NCBI GenBank assembly: GCA_027924645.1
Contig: BSBN01001965.1
Span: 17,412,001-17,476,000, forward strand
Source of the DNA: Cunninghamia lanceolata
Taxonomy: Eukaryota; Streptophyta; Pinopsida; Cupressales; Cupressaceae
Direction of reading: 5' to 3'
DNA: 64,000 nt
Below, in pieces: positions 29,189-42,369 of the stretch. Below the pieces are notes generated by a model. It did no database searches. It had not been told where the DNA came from and saw only the letters and a list, made by a program, of their open reading frames with translations. The position numbers and the translations under genes were made by a program. Position 1 is the stretch's first letter. Every line of letters starts with the position of its first letter.

Positions 29189-32004
29189 CCTACAAAAATC
29201 ATTTACATTTTACTTCCCTGTTTGTGTACAATCATTAGGGTTTTTTGTCCCTATTTTACGTTTTTACCCTATTTTACCCTAACGTTTTACCATATTTACT
29301 TTTAGCCTTTGAATTATGTAACCCTTCCAGCAAAAATCACTTAGGTAAGCCTCCCCAAACTATTTGTAGTACTTAATTCTGTCTTCAAATGTGATTAATC
29401 ATAATGAAACCCATAATCCAATTATAAACACCATAGTGACTTAAAAAGATACATACATGCTTTTGACCAGGTTAACTTTATCAGTGGAACAGAATTACCC
29501 ATTTCAATCATGTCGATATCACCTTGCAATTCCCCTCACCTTTGAATTTCACTCACCTGATTTATTTTTAGTTCATTGTACAATTCTTGCTTTGTAAAAT
29601 GATTATGAATGTACCTCTTATATTTCACCTTTATCTTCTTTGCATTCTGCATTCCAGCCATTAGTTGTGCATTTATTACAACCATTAATGCATGTATTTT
29701 AACTTAAGACCCCTTTCCTTTTATAAAGTTAGCATTTTGAATTTTGTATCTTTTGCTTTTCTATTTTTACACATCACTATGCATCATCCACTCTTTGTAT
29801 ACTACACTTCTTTGTATCCTCTCTTTGTACCTCCGCTTTAAATTTATCATTTTGAATTTCTCTCATCAGTATCTACCTTAGCATTCATAACTTACTATCT
29901 TCAATTTTTTGTATTTACCTCTTTTTATGCACACTGCCTTGTATCTAAGTTTTCTATACATCATTTTGTATCAAAATACAAAAAAACATACAAACCCCTA
30001 ATGCATACAAAACTTCAACACCTGATTTTCAAAACCTCTTCTAGTCTATTTTTGTATGATTCATAATACCTTCATTTTTGTAAAATATCAGCCCTTATAA
30101 CCATACTTTCATGGGCCCCCACCATTTGGAAATCCTTATCATCATTTCCACCTTGATATTGTACTCATTTTTAAAATACAAAGCACCCTTTATGTATGAA
30201 TATACAACAGAACTTTAGGTCTTTGTACACATACCTTTGCATGAAAATGTGTGCCTCTTTGATATATGCACTCACGTTTTGTATGCATGTTAGACATGCA
30301 TAAGTTTTAATACATACAGAAACACAAACACAAATTTCAGTACTTAATCATAACTTCACCTATACTTCACTCTTGTAATTAATACCAAAAGCTTTAAGAC
30401 AAGCTTAAAAGAAATTTGATACATTAATAACCCTTATTTCACTAGACCATCAGCACGCGCAACCTAGCATTCATATTTATGTTTATTAAATTCCTCTCAG
30501 CCAACATTAATGGTGATTAAACCTATAACTCATGCAAAACCTTTATTTAAGAACCCACTTAACATCATTTTACTCACCCCAGAATTTAAAATACTCTACA
30601 AGTATGACTACTCCCATCTTTCTTCTTAGTTCTAGGTGACAAACAACATTTTTTGGTCCATTTTCATATGCTTGTCTAAAAGGGCTAATTTTGTGGCATG
30701 CAAATCCCCTGTTTCATGAACTAGAACTAGAGGCCATCAAAATGATACTGGGAAAAAGTTTCTTGATTAATTGTGATTAGCATAGGGTCAATTCTGATAT
30801 TGTCTCATGGTTTTTGGCTTCTATTCTAGATATAAGCATTAACAAAATTGAAGTTTTCTTACTGTTAGAGGACATTTTTAAAGTATATTACTACCTTATA
30901 GATGTGGATATCATTTTAGCATCTAACCTAGGAATAGACATTCCATGAGCATCAGATCTTCATTTGGTTAATGTTCCTGGTGCTCAATTTACCAGGCTGC
31001 CATTTATCATGCAATTTTCAAACCAGGCCTTGGATGATCATAGGGATTGGTCTAGAATTGGCCTGAGCATTCTAAGGCTAACTTGAGGACTGGAAGTATC
31101 ACAGACCTTAGACTGGATTGTCCATTTTGTAGATATAGTCAGAATGGGTCTCTTTTATGGAAATCTCTAAGACGTGAAGACTCCCCCTATTTTGTGAATA
31201 CTTTGGTCTTTCTATTTTCTACCGTAACTTCAGATTTTGAATATGACTTGTAAACACAGCCCCTTTTGATCATACATATTTTGTCCATACTCAATATGAT
31301 ATATAGTGGACTTTTGTATCTGCATGATTACCAACCTTCCTTCTAGATTATTTCATTTTTTGCATTTGTATCTACGCGATCTGATTTTGCAAATTTAATT
31401 CTTAATTCTATTAACACTCAATCTTGTAAGTTCAGGTATACAATACCTTTTTGTCATCATGCCCTATGCTTCATTTAAATTTGATTTAACATCCGTCAAT
31501 GTATGTTCTCATTTTTTCTTTATCCTTCGCATGTACAATAGATATTTGTATCAATCTTTTGTATGTATGTTAAAATGTGCATCGGTTTTATACATACAAA
31601 AAACACATACAAATGGTAAGAAAACAAATGCAGACGTGAATGCCTTTTAATTACCTTTTATTCTTCATTGGGTCCACCTAGTATCTCAATGTTTTTCATG
31701 TATACATACCTTTCCATGACATATAGAATTTGCAATTATCTTTACAACATCGACTCCAACTATACATACAAAACAAGATTTGCATAAGATATACAAAACC
31801 CCCTAACTCAACATACATACGAAAAGACCAACCTACATTTTGCACCTTAATATTAAGCATGAACTTTTTCACTTTATGCACTTGTCACTTTACCATACTG
31901 CCACACTAAACTACAAACACACCACACAACCAAAAAGTGAAGCCACATCAAGGGTCCTCATTTTGCTAAAATGTAAAATGGGGCTTGTTGTGAACATCAC
32001 AACA
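29189..32004 (-). other. Tat LTR, upstream part of U3, no sense ORF
   Basis: AT-rich and conserved between the LTR copies. It contains diverged short repeats of the phrase TTTGTATGCATGTTAGACAT (30277 and a relative near 31558), the first with an inverted ATGCATGT/ACATGCAT pair. An antisense plus-strand reading frame in 30810-31250 is interrupted here but open in the other copy (53815-54255). Ordinary U3 control sequence is assumed. Confidence 0.5.
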
Positions 32005-32929
32005 ACTAGCAACCAAATAAAACAACTAAAATTAAATCATTTAAAGGAAACTAAATGAAATAAATTCGTAACTTCTAACTTTCTGTACATAAATCATTAT
32101 TCAATTTAGACTAAATATATTCAATAAGGTGTGTGAATCTTTCAATAGAGCTTAAATGTGTGTACATGATTAATAATCATCATCATGAAAATGAGTTGAA
32201 AATACTAGTGACTGGTATTAAACTATATAGTTGATGTCATTCCCTCATAGCCAACCAGATAGAGCCTTGTTACAAACAGGCATCCATAGCACCAGCAAGG
32301 TTATCATTGCAATTCTCCTAAGTAGAGCCCTACTGCCAACAAGTATCTATAGCCCCGGTAGAGTTACTCAGATGGCTTAGTTTGGATTTCTAGTAAAATC
32401 CTTTTTATATTTATAACTTTGTGTAGCATAAAATTTCATAAGATACTATCATTTGTACATTCATGATGCAAGGTATGATCACTTCCTAAAATTAAGCTGA
32501 GAATTGCAATGGTAGAAAGGGTGACCTTTGATTTTTCACTTAACACCTACACTGGTATGTTCAACAAACCCAAGGATTTTAGGTGTGTCATCATGAGAAA
32601 CTTCCCTTGAATACTCAATTCATAGTTATTGAATAAAGATTTTCACAAGCCAAACAATTATTTACATTCATGAAAGCATGTTATGCCTAAGTTTCAAAGG
32701 ATTAAATTAAATGCTTTGAATTTTTTGTTGTTTTCAATGGTTGTTAGTCTACTCCTACATACCTCAAATCAAAACAAACATCTCTGCCAAGGAAACACAA
32801 CACACAAACCAACCAAACAACAAAACAAAAACCAAACAAAAACATAAAAAAATAAAAATAATAAAAAAAAAAACCCACACTCTATACATTGTTTACATTA
32901 TGATACATAATAGGATAGACCCTATTTTC
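32005..32929 (-). other. Tat interior between integrase and 3' LTR
   Basis: No gene. Around 32788-32876 the plus strand is a CAAA/A-rich simple sequence. Immediately right of the LTR the plus strand is A-rich, not C/T-rich, so a normal polypurine tract is missing or unrecognisable on the minus strand. Confidence 0.5.
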
Positions 32930-34183
32930 TCAAGCTTGGAAGTAATGTTCCAAATGTTGGCCATTAACAGTTAATGGCACATCTTCTCCAGTCAAAGTCT
33001 TGAGCCTAAAAGTGTTGTCTCCTATTATCGTTGTGACCTGTAGTGGACCTAACCACAATTTGTCAAATTTTCCATGATTCCCTATCTTTTCATGTGCTTT
33101 ATCCCAACACAGCACTAGATCTGATATTTTGAATGTTTTGGCCCTTACTCTTTTATCAAACCACCTTTTGACCATGGCTTGATGTTTAGCAAATTTATCG
33201 ATGGCTTGATCTCTCTTTTCATCCAATTGCAACATTTGGACTAACCTGGCCTCTCTATGATCATCAAATCCTAAATACTCATTAGCAAACTTCTAGATAG
33301 GTATTCTCAAATTCACTGGAAGTATGGGATCGGTCCCATAAACTAGGTGATAAGGTGCATTGCCTAAGGATGACTTATCCTTAGTCCTATCTACCCACAA
33401 TGTATATTCTAGCAATGTGTTCCATTCTTTTGGATTCTTTATAATTAACTTCTTGATTATATCCAATAAAATCTTGTTAGTAGACTTAGCTAAACCATTT
33501 CCCTGAGGATAATAATTTGAAGAAAACTTTAAAACTATTCCATACTCAAATGCCCACATGGAAAATTTCAAAGAAGAAAATGCAGGTCCATTATCGCATA
33601 CCAAAGAATATGGAGCCCTAAACATTGTAATGATGTTTTCTTCAAGAAATTTGATAACCACTTTAGTAGTAGAAAAATTACAACATGTGGTTTTTGTCCA
33701 CCTTGTACAATAGTCTTTCACTGTCAGTATAAACTTATGTCTAGTAGATGATGGAGGATTTACGACGTCGATGAAATCCAAGCCCCACTGTGCAAATGGC
33801 CTAGACTCAATGACTGGCTATAATGGATTGGCCTAATTTCTTCCCTTGTCTGTTGTAGTTTGATAGGTGTGACAACTTTGAATATGGCCTTTTGTATCCT
33901 TAAACATTGTTGGCCAATAATATCCAACTCTTAAAATATTATGCATAGTAGTTAAATGAGAACCATGAGTGGTTCCATACTTATCATGTAGCTCTGACAA
34001 CACCTTATCTACTTCAATTCTGTTCAAACACCTTAAATATATACCCTCATGGTTCTTTTTGAACAAAAGACCTCTTTGTACCATGTATCTTTGTGCTTTA
34101 ATCTTCAAGGCTCTCCTCTGAGAGGACTTCATCTTACTTGGATATTTACCTAATATCAAAAATGTGCTCAAATCATCATACAA
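32930..34183 (-). pseudogene. Tat integrase domain, degraded
   Basis: Last part of Pol. N-terminal zinc-binding H-H-C-C region is seen as HDKYGTTHGSHLTTMHN and then SCHTYQ, where the second Cys is replaced by Tyr. The catalytic core has Asp in TVKDYCTRW (about 33713-33715) and Asp in VCDNGPAF (about 33593-33595). Thirty-five residues later the catalytic Glu of the D-D-35-E triad is Lys (GLAKSTNK, 33485-33487). The end reads HGKFDKLWLGPLQVTTIIGDNTFRL, the GPY/F-type module, and stops at 32930 without a chromodomain. In-frame stops interrupt it. The intact enzyme joins element DNA to the chromosome; this copy cannot. Confidence 0.9.
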
Positions 34184-34199
34184 ACCTGATGCATCACTA

Positions 34200-34738
34200 G
34201 AGTTTAGTACATACTGCTACTTCACTAGATTGGGATTTGTATTGGCTATGGTCTGTACTAATGCTTGTCCTTGAACTAGCTTCATTGGAATGATCTCCAT
34301 ATCAAATTCTTACAATATCGTAATCCATTTGGCCCTTTTCTCTCTAGGCCCATTTTACATCAGGAGCATTTTTACTGTTGCATTTGGTACTATGGCTCTA
34401 ACTTGACTTTGTAGGATGTAGTGCCTGAACTTTTTCACTGGCCTTACTAATGTAAATGCCTACCTTTCTGTATCCAATTAATTTAATTGTGCATCTTTTA
34501 AAGGGGCACTCATGAAAGCTATGGTTTTTTCTTCATTATCTTCTCCTTTTTGTGTCAAGGCAATTGCAATTGAATGTGTAGATGCAAAAGTGTATATGTA
34601 AAATGGCCTAGTATAATTAGGACTTGCTAACACATGAGCATTAGAAATAGCTTCCTTAATATCTTCAAATGTGGCCATAGCTACTAGTGTCCATTCTATC
34701 TTGGCATCCTTCTTTAGCATTGCGTTTAGTGGCTGCAC
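34200..34738 (-). pseudogene. Tat RNase H (standard gypsy position), degraded
   Basis: Follows reverse transcriptase directly. The stretch with TRPFYIYTFASTHSIAIALTQK and TIAFMSAPL is the RNase H of Ty3/gypsy elements, in which FYIYTDAS is usual; here Asp is replaced by Phe. Several stops occur downstream, including at a position expected as Gln. The enzyme would remove RNA from RNA:DNA hybrids. Confidence 0.8.
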
Positions 34739-35991
34739 AATCTCTACAAATCCTATAATAAACTTCCTAACAAAGTTAATTTCCCAAAGAAAGACTTTAA
34801 TTCTTTCTTACTGTTAGGCAGTTGTAATTTTCTTATTCCTTCTACTCTATCAAGATCAATGGATATCCCATTTTCTGAAATGATATGCCCTAACAATTTT
34901 CCCTCTGTTACTCCAAATGAGCATTTATTTGGATTGAGATAAATCCCATACCTTTCCCATCTTCTAATAACTCTTCTCAAATCTTCTACATGAGTGGACA
35001 CATCTTTAGAATATATAGTTAGATCATCCATATAGATAACAATACACTTACCTAACAATCCATGAAAAGCAATGTCCATAGCTCACTAAAAGGTGGCACC
35101 TGCATTGATTAAACCAAAAGGCATTCTTCTATATGCATAATTGCCCCATTTGCAAGTAAAAGTAGTTTTCAACCTATCTTCTTTGTCAACCAAAACTTGA
35201 TTGTATCCTGAAAATCCATCCAAAAAGGACATCATCTTTACTCCATTAACTGCTTGCAGTACTTCATTTATTGGCGGTAATGGATAATTACCTTTTTCAT
35301 ATGCTTTTTTTAGGTTTCTAATGTCCACACATAATATAATGTCTCCACTTTTCTTTCTCACGGGTACTAAGATTGCTACCTAGGTTGAATGTCTTACTAG
35401 GAAAATTATCCTGGCAGACAACATTTTTTTTACTTCTTCAAAGATTAAAGGATCCAAAATAGCATTCACAGGCCTCTATTTTTGCCTAAATGGTTTAACT
35501 CTTGGTCTTAAAGGTATCACATGGGTTATGATGGATGTATCATAAGTCTTCAAATCTTCATATGTCCATGCTATTACATGTTTATACTCTTTTAGAACAT
35601 CAACAATTTCTTTTCTTAATTCCTCAGAGAAAGCCTTTCCAATCAACACATTTTGTGGACTTTTCTCTGTTCCCGGGTTAAAGGGATCACATTTACCCCC
35701 CTCAGTTTTAGGCAGATCTTTTTGTCTGACTACCTCATCAAAGTCAAAAAACTTTTCCAACTCTATAACACCCTTGGGAAAGAAATTACTTTTCAAGTTT
35801 ATTATTTCTTCTTCATCCCAAGACACGTTAGGCCTCTCTTGCTCATCAATGATCTGAGCCTCAAATACCTTATTGCATGTAAGAAAATCTACAATTTGTT
35901 GGTCTCCTTCAAATACATGAAAATGAGTAACGTTATTCGGTATGCTTGGGAAATTCACTAATTCAACAACAAATCTTTTTAGACCTAACAA
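34739..35991 (-). pseudogene. Tat reverse transcriptase and N-terminal linker, degraded
   Basis: A 170-residue linker (35476-35991) ends with HVIPLRPRVKPFRQK, the usual entry to gypsy reverse transcriptase. Core motifs follow: DIRNLKKAYEKGNYPLPPI, SFLDGFSGYNQVL, RRMPFGLINAGATF and the active site YMDDLTIYS (35023-35034), with both catalytic Asp kept. FGVTEGKLLGHIISENGI and the LKSFFGKL segment are typical of the Tat lineage. Stops appear after PFRQK, after ATF (two in a row) and elsewhere. Function in intact elements: cDNA synthesis in virus-like particles. Confidence 0.92.
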
Positions 35992-36009
35992 TGTTAAAGG
36001 CTCTAAAGT

Positions 36010-36414
36010 GCTAGCAACAACTGCTAATGCATCTGGCCTCTAAATCCATTTTTTAGGGATATGTTCTATGTTAAAGGCATCAAATGATTCAATTAAATCC
36101 CATACTCTATGCCTATAACACATCATTTTCTTATAATTGTAAGCATACAGTTTCCTAACCTGTCTGACCACTAACTCAGAATAAAAAAAAACTCTTATCA
36201 TTCTTACCTTCTTCTTAATAGCTATAACAAGTCCATAAATTAAGGCTTCATACTCTGCCACATTATTAGTGCACGAAAATTGTAACCTATATACTGCTAA
36301 AAATGACTTACCACTTGGATCAATAAGTTCAACCCCAGCTCTTGCCCCTTGTTTGGACTTAGAACCATCACACTTTAGTGTCCAAATTCTATTTCTATTC
36401 TTTTGACCTTTCAC
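36010..36414 (-). pseudogene. Extra RNase-H-like domain upstream of reverse transcriptase
   Basis: Reads WTLKCDGSKSKQGARAGVEL, then CTNNVAEYEALIYGL, then VFFYSELVVRQV, then EHIPKKW and RPDALAVVAS. This is the archaeal-type RNase H fold order: Asp in DGS, Glu in AEYEA, an expected Asp in GDSELV here changed to Tyr, and a final Asp in ADALA-like RPDALA. The Tat lineage is known for a second RNase H of this kind. Here it lies between protease and reverse transcriptase. Catalytically dead in this copy. Confidence 0.85.
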
Positions 36415-36561
36415 TTTAGCATGCCCTACTTCATTTGTTACCTAGGTTGTAACATTTTGTTTATCTTTGGGTGCTTAATTCAGAATTACCTGTACATTAG
36501 CATTTTCAACTTGTAAATCAAAATAATCAACACTTTTGGTTCTTGTTTCTTCCTTCAAATC

Positions 36562-37440
36562 CTAGATTGGCTCAGTTATGTTATCATGAAAATACAACTC
36601 ATGTTTATCAGGATTAACTTTTCCATCTTGCAGTTCCATGCTCTTTATGCATTTTCCATATTGATATTCTATGATATCTCTGCATATTCCACAACTTTCT
36701 TCAAGATGAGGCTTGTTATCGACCCTACACAAACTTTTATACAATTTGCACTGTATTGGAGATTTTTGTTTAATGCACTCTTCTATCTCCTATCTCATGA
36801 CTTGACCAAAACCATTTACTACATTGTCTTCTTCCTCAGAAGAATTACAATCAGATTCAATGAATAGCACTATTTCCTTACTAACAGGCTTTACCTTAAA
36901 ATCCAAGATCAAGATTTCCTTAATTTGCACTCCTCTGTTGGTTACTCTATAAACACCTGGTTCAATAGAGGCATGTAATACTTCATTTGTTTGGTTATAC
37001 TCTGTAATCATGTGTTTCATTCTAGGCTTAGCTTCTATCCTAATCTAATTTGGGACACCTCTCTAGGGTAACCACATGTGTGAGAAATTAGCGGCCATAT
37101 ATCCATTCAATGTTTTGGACCAGTCCCTACTTAATAACATACCATAATTCACTGGTATATCCACTACCTAAATATCAATGAATTGACTTACTCTGGGATG
37201 TGAGGCTAACTGCATCTGAATGTGCATTAATTCACCTATCACACTAACCTCAGTTTTGTCCAATTGTGTAACAACCTTAGCAGATTTGGTAGGAGTCAGC
37301 CCTAAAGTTTTACATATTCCTAAAGGCATTACATTTGTTGAAGCACCATAATCCACCATACAATTATGTATATTATTTCCCAACATTCTAATGGTTAACA
37401 AGAAAGGAGGAGATTCCCTCTTATCTGCATACATGACCAC
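36562..37440 (-). pseudogene. Tat protease and linker, degraded
   Basis: CMVDYGASTNVMPLGICKTLGL (Asp at about 37351-37353) is the retropepsin-like core with the canonical DSG changed to DYG. NYGMLLSRDWSKTLNGYMA further on is the LGRDW-type end of plant gypsy protease. A linker with MKHMITEYNQTNEV and an acidic Glu-rich segment follows, then a Cys-containing stretch with no known role. Several stops. Confidence 0.8.
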
Positions 37441-37485
37441 ATTAGTGATAGAAGTTTGTTCAATTTTCTTATTTTTGTCCTTGGA

Positions 37486-39585
37486 CTATGCATCTCTACT
37501 AGGAACATCTATATAAATAGAAGTTTCTTTTGCCACATATGTATCTAAAGACTTTATGAAGGCCATTCTAACCCCTAGACTTTTCAATAACTCATATAGA
37601 GGTACACTAACCTTGATTTTCTTAATTTCTTCAGACAAATAATTCATTAACTTTGTTGTTTCCATAGACTTCATTGTTTCTATTTGAACTTGTGATGTTG
37701 TTGTTCCACCAGTTCCATGATGATTAGCTTTTAATATTGTAGGGTTATTACTAGCATGTTGATCTGGAGGAGTATTGAAATTGTTAGGTAGAATGGAAGT
37801 AGTAAAAGGACCTCTAGGATTAGTATTGCTTCTTAGATTATAAGTGTGGTTTCTGTTAGACTGTTGAAAAGCCTGCACTTCCTCTGTTTCACATAATACT
37901 TCATTTTCAGTTTCAAAGGGAAACTAAAAAGCATCCAATACTAGTGCTGACTCAGGATACAAACTCTCACAAAAATAAGGTTCATCTTCAGCTATCTGGT
38001 TATCCTCTTCTCTAGTTGTGAAAGTGAAACTTTCTAAGACTAAAGTAGACTCAAATCCTAAAGGTACTATTTCATTCCCTTTAGGAATACGAAATTCATA
38101 AGTAGGAGCTTGTACATCAACATTGAAAATGCTAGCAACAAGATGAAATTGAGGACAATCTAACTCAACATGTGCACTTGTATTGTGAATTTTGCACCAA
38201 TTTTTTAATGGTACATTAGCCATTTGGACTCTGGATGGTTGTTTTACTTCCTGATTATCTATAATCTCAAATGGAGATGCTAAAGTACCATTATTTGGTC
38301 ATGTGTTCCATGTCCTAGGTGGCTTAGGTTGATTCTAATTTCTATTGTTATTTCTCCAAGCTTTGTTATCTCCAACATGTCCTCTTTTGCATTCCCTGTC
38401 CCTGATTGTGATTTTGTCCTTGGTTACAATTTTGTTTTTGATTTGAGCTTTGACCTTGATTGTAATTTTGGTTCTAGTTCTGATTATGTCCATGAGTATT
38501 TCTACCATAAAAATTTTCATTTCTTAACTGTGTCATCTCAATGGTCAATCTTCTCAAATGTATAGTAATTTCCTTGATTTCCTCTCTATCCTCTTGTGCT
38601 TTTGCCACAAATGTATCCTAAGGAGGCTAGAAGAAAGAGTAACCATTAGTCTGATAATTATTAGTACTTTTACCAATATAAGGGACTATAGCCTGGATGG
38701 GGGAAGGATTATACATGTGTATATGTAAGAATTAGATTTAACAATGTGATGCATAGGAACTCCATTCCAAGGTTGTGCTTGATTTTGCATCCTAGGGTTT
38801 CCTCCATTCAAGAAAGGATTATAGGTCATTTGTCTCATCTCCTTATTTACAATAGCTGTCTCTTTATAAGCTTTGGATATAGTATTTATATTGGCCTTTC
38901 TCCTGACAAACATGGCAGTCAATGGATCCAGGGCGACATAATACATTTCTATTAAGTCCTTAGGAGTTACAGTATAAGGAGCGACTAACCTAGAGTAAGC
39001 CTTCAAAAACCTTTCATTGAAATTATCAATAATTTCTCTTTCACCTCTTTTAATTGCAGCCAATTTATGATATAATGTAGAAGGATCGACTAGTCCTCTA
39101 AACCTAGACAAGAATGCTTCTTCCATAAGTTCCCAAGAAGAGACATAACCATTTGGCAAATTGACATACTAGTTAGAAGCCTATTCATTGAAGGTGTAAG
39201 GAAACAACCTACACACTACATCCTCATATTCTAACCAGGCTCTGAAGCATGCTTCCTTGAATATCCTAATATGATCTTTTGGATCTTGATGTAATTGATA
39301 TTTAGGAAAATTCTTTTTAGGATTCTTTGGCATTTCATGATAATTTGCAAAAGATATAGGATAATTGACATCAAAATATGCCATTGCAAGACCATGTGGT
39401 GGGCTTGGACCTCTGGGAGTACCTGGATTCAAAGGAGGACTAGGACCTCTAGGAGGACCTAAACCAAGATTTAAAGATCTGAATGAAGAACTATCAGGAC
39501 TCACTATATTATGGATGTTAAAAGGTGATCCAAGTGGAGTTCCTGATGAACCTCCTACATGTGATATTCTAGGATTCCATATCAA
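37486..39585 (-). pseudogene. Tat gag, degraded
   Basis: The N-terminal part (39181-39585) is Gly/Pro/Ser-rich with repeated PRGPSPP. The capsid-like retrotransposon gag domain spans about 38690-39330, with QDPKDHIRIFKEACFRAW, WYVNLPNGYVSSW-type motif (Trp lost to a stop) and EEAFLSRFRG. A CCHC-like knuckle, WCKIHNTSAHVELDC, is at 38155-38196; a long low-complexity region with MAFIKSLDTYV leads to protease. The true start may lie upstream of 39585, where the same frame continues through stops. Gag forms the particle that packages element RNA. Confidence 0.8.
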
Positions 39586-39712
39586 AGGACTCTTACTTCA
39601 TCCTCTGTCAAGAAATTGGATGTAGATATCATTTGAATTAGACTTGGACCTAGTCACTCAACTACTATTATGAGCTATCTTTATACAAATTCTACCTTAA
39701 CTCCAATTAGAC

Positions 39713-39730
39713 CCTCCTTCTAGCACCAAA
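39713..39730 (-). promoter_or_regulatory. Tat primer-binding site
   Basis: Minus strand TGGTGCTAGAAGGAGGG a few bases inside the 5' LTR edge at 39734. It starts with TGG as required for pairing to a tRNA CCA end. Which tRNA is not determined. Confidence 0.7.
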
Positions 39731-42369
39731 AACTGTTGACAAGTGTTTTTACACATTCAACAAAAGTTAAAATTATAAAAAGGAACCTTAGCTATCTTGA
39801 AAGATATGAAGAATTGACTAAGAATTCTTATTCTTAAGTTTCTGTATGGTCAAGTCTTGACCTTGTGGATAATCCAGCAGGTTGATGTGAAACTATAATA
39901 TTCAAGGGGCCTTATGCAAATTAAAGGAATCGATGACTCACTAGACCTCAAATTATGCAAAATATTTCAAATATTTTTAAAGGATTTACTCTTTTGCATA
40001 AATTTACTATTGCATCATAAAGCTTTGCATGAATTTCAGTAAACCAAAATTTATCTTTCAAAACTATATGAAAATTGTGAAAGATCATTGTAATTACTTA
40101 TTCTTTCTTCAATATGACAATTTCCTTCAGATTTTGCATTTGAGCTAATTATTTATCAATTGTTTGGAGAAAAGTTTAGAAAAGATTCAGGTTAGAAACA
40201 ATCTTCTAAATGTTCTGCCACTCATGTACTAGAAGAAGACAATAATTTGAAGAATTCAACATAATTAAATCTACACATACAATGTTCTGAGCATTTTCAT
40301 GAACATACATGAGAGATTGCAATATTTTAAAGAATAATACATAAAACAAAAGCTATATTTAGAACACACTCTATAATAGATGCAGAATCTTGAGTTCACC
40401 TTTATTTCAAGTATAAAATCACGCAAGATTTACAATGTAGTAGTGACTTATGTTGCATTGATCCAAATTACCAGAAAAATTATAAATGTTTTCACAGATA
40501 CATAGAGGAGACTGGGCATTCCATGCACTCCTAAATGTAGACACAAGCGACTTCTCTTTAGGACTAAAGAAATACTTTCTCTATTACAACACTTAGCAAA
40601 TTACACTTACAGCTAATAATTCAAAATCCCTGTGTAAATAATACAAGTAGCAGAGCTTCTTATATAGAATTTGAAGCTTCCTACTGCTATGATTACAAAA
40701 TCTCATCAACGGTCATCATTCAAACTTTCTAGATCAACAGTAGGAATCAATTCCCAACCGCTCTCAAAATATCTCAATGGTATCTTTGCTCAGCTCAAAG
40801 GATGCCTTTGGAATCTTCTCAAAACAAAAGATATCCGTTGACTTCCTGAGCTGACTTTGCTTTGGACATACAATATCTCATCCTTATAACATGAAACCAA
40901 AGACCACGCCATCACCACTAGCACCTTTCCTCTTCATTCCTCTCTGATCTTTTTCAAGTACTTTGTATATTTACCTACTAATGCCATCACCACCTCATGA
41001 TTATTCCTTTGACTTATGCTCTGTGTATACACCTACATTTTGATCTTTTCCTTTAGTGTTTTTATTTTCTCTCCTACCTCTTCCTTATGCTTTTGGTACT
41101 TCTTCACCCTCACACTTAATCCCATGATTAAGTCAATCATCTCAACATTCAAATATATACTCGGACTTCGTATACAAGGCAAATACATATCCATGAATTC
41201 CTTCACCACCATCTCAGCATCGTAAACATGAAGTCTTGGGCATTCATATCCGGTGAACCTTTGTATCATCTTGCTATGCTTTTTATATATTTCTTCAGCT
41301 TCTTTTTCTAATTCCTATGTATTTACTATGCATCCTTTGAACATATTCTTCTCAAAACTCAACTCCATTATAGTTTGTGGCAAGAGATCCTCTACTTGAG
41401 AAGTTATTATTCTTTCATTTTTCAACTCATCAGCCCTCTCTTTCATATCTTCTACTCTATCAATCTCCTCTTGGCACTCATCTATTCTGTTTAAATAGTG
41501 CTACAAAATAGTATCACAATTATTCTTTTATGTAAGAGCATAATCCCAATTAATGATCACATGCCTTATTGTATTCTGTCCTCCTTGAATAGACAATCTA
41601 AGCCATTCTTAAAAAAAATTAGCCTCAACCCTCTTGTTTTCTATCTCTTTTATTTCACCTTTTGACAACACCGCTATTTCAGTAGGCAACTCTAGTACTA
41701 TGGCATTGGGATCAAATATCCTTCAAATGAATTATTGCAATTGGACAATGTGTCCTTTCAAGTATTCCTATTTATCTTTATCCTTTTTCAATATTTCAAT
41801 AGTGGCCTAATGCATATCCTCCCATTCATTTATGTGTTGTTCTCTAGTCATGTGACCTAGACCCACATTAATTATGTTATAGTCTTCCATAGTCATTTCT
41901 CCTTTTAACTTGTCTTTTTGTGGCATGGCTAGCTCTAGCATTCTAGATCCAGAAGGACTTCTCTTGATAGCTGACATAGTTCTAGCCTTTCTTCTTTCTC
42001 TCAGTGGAAGTCCTCCTAACAAGCTTTTAATGTCAATAGGCACCAACTAGACCTCTGTCTTTTCTCTTCTAACTTCATATCCCAGCCAAGTTGGAGGCTC
42101 TTTACTTGTTTCTATTTTTGTTTCTGCCTTTGTTTCTATCTCAATTACTTCCTTTTGAGGTTCTTCTGCATCTACCTTCTCTTCTAGTGAATTTTCTTGT
42201 GGAACCTACTGTTGTCTAGAAGGTTGCTCTGTGGACTAATTCCCTAAACATGATGGTAAATTATCTTGTTGTTGTATCTCCCTTCTGGAAGTATCTCATA
42301 TATTTTCCTTGCTATTTCTAGATGTTTCCATTGTCTTCTTTATTGTTTCTTGTTTCCCAGATGTGAAGG

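Larger units (their letters stand above)
23904..32004 (-). repeat. Tat 3' LTR, about 8.1 kb, includes ORF B
   Basis: Plus-strand left end TGTTGAC, right end CACAACA, so in element sense it runs TGTTGTG to GTCAACA. It matches 39734-55007 along its length apart from the nested element and a few deletions in the other copy (about 73 and 135 bases in the ORF). Layout in element sense: about 2.8 kb AT-rich U3, ORF B (29188 to 25110), TATA (24842), AATAAA (24582), U5 to 23904. Confidence 0.9.
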
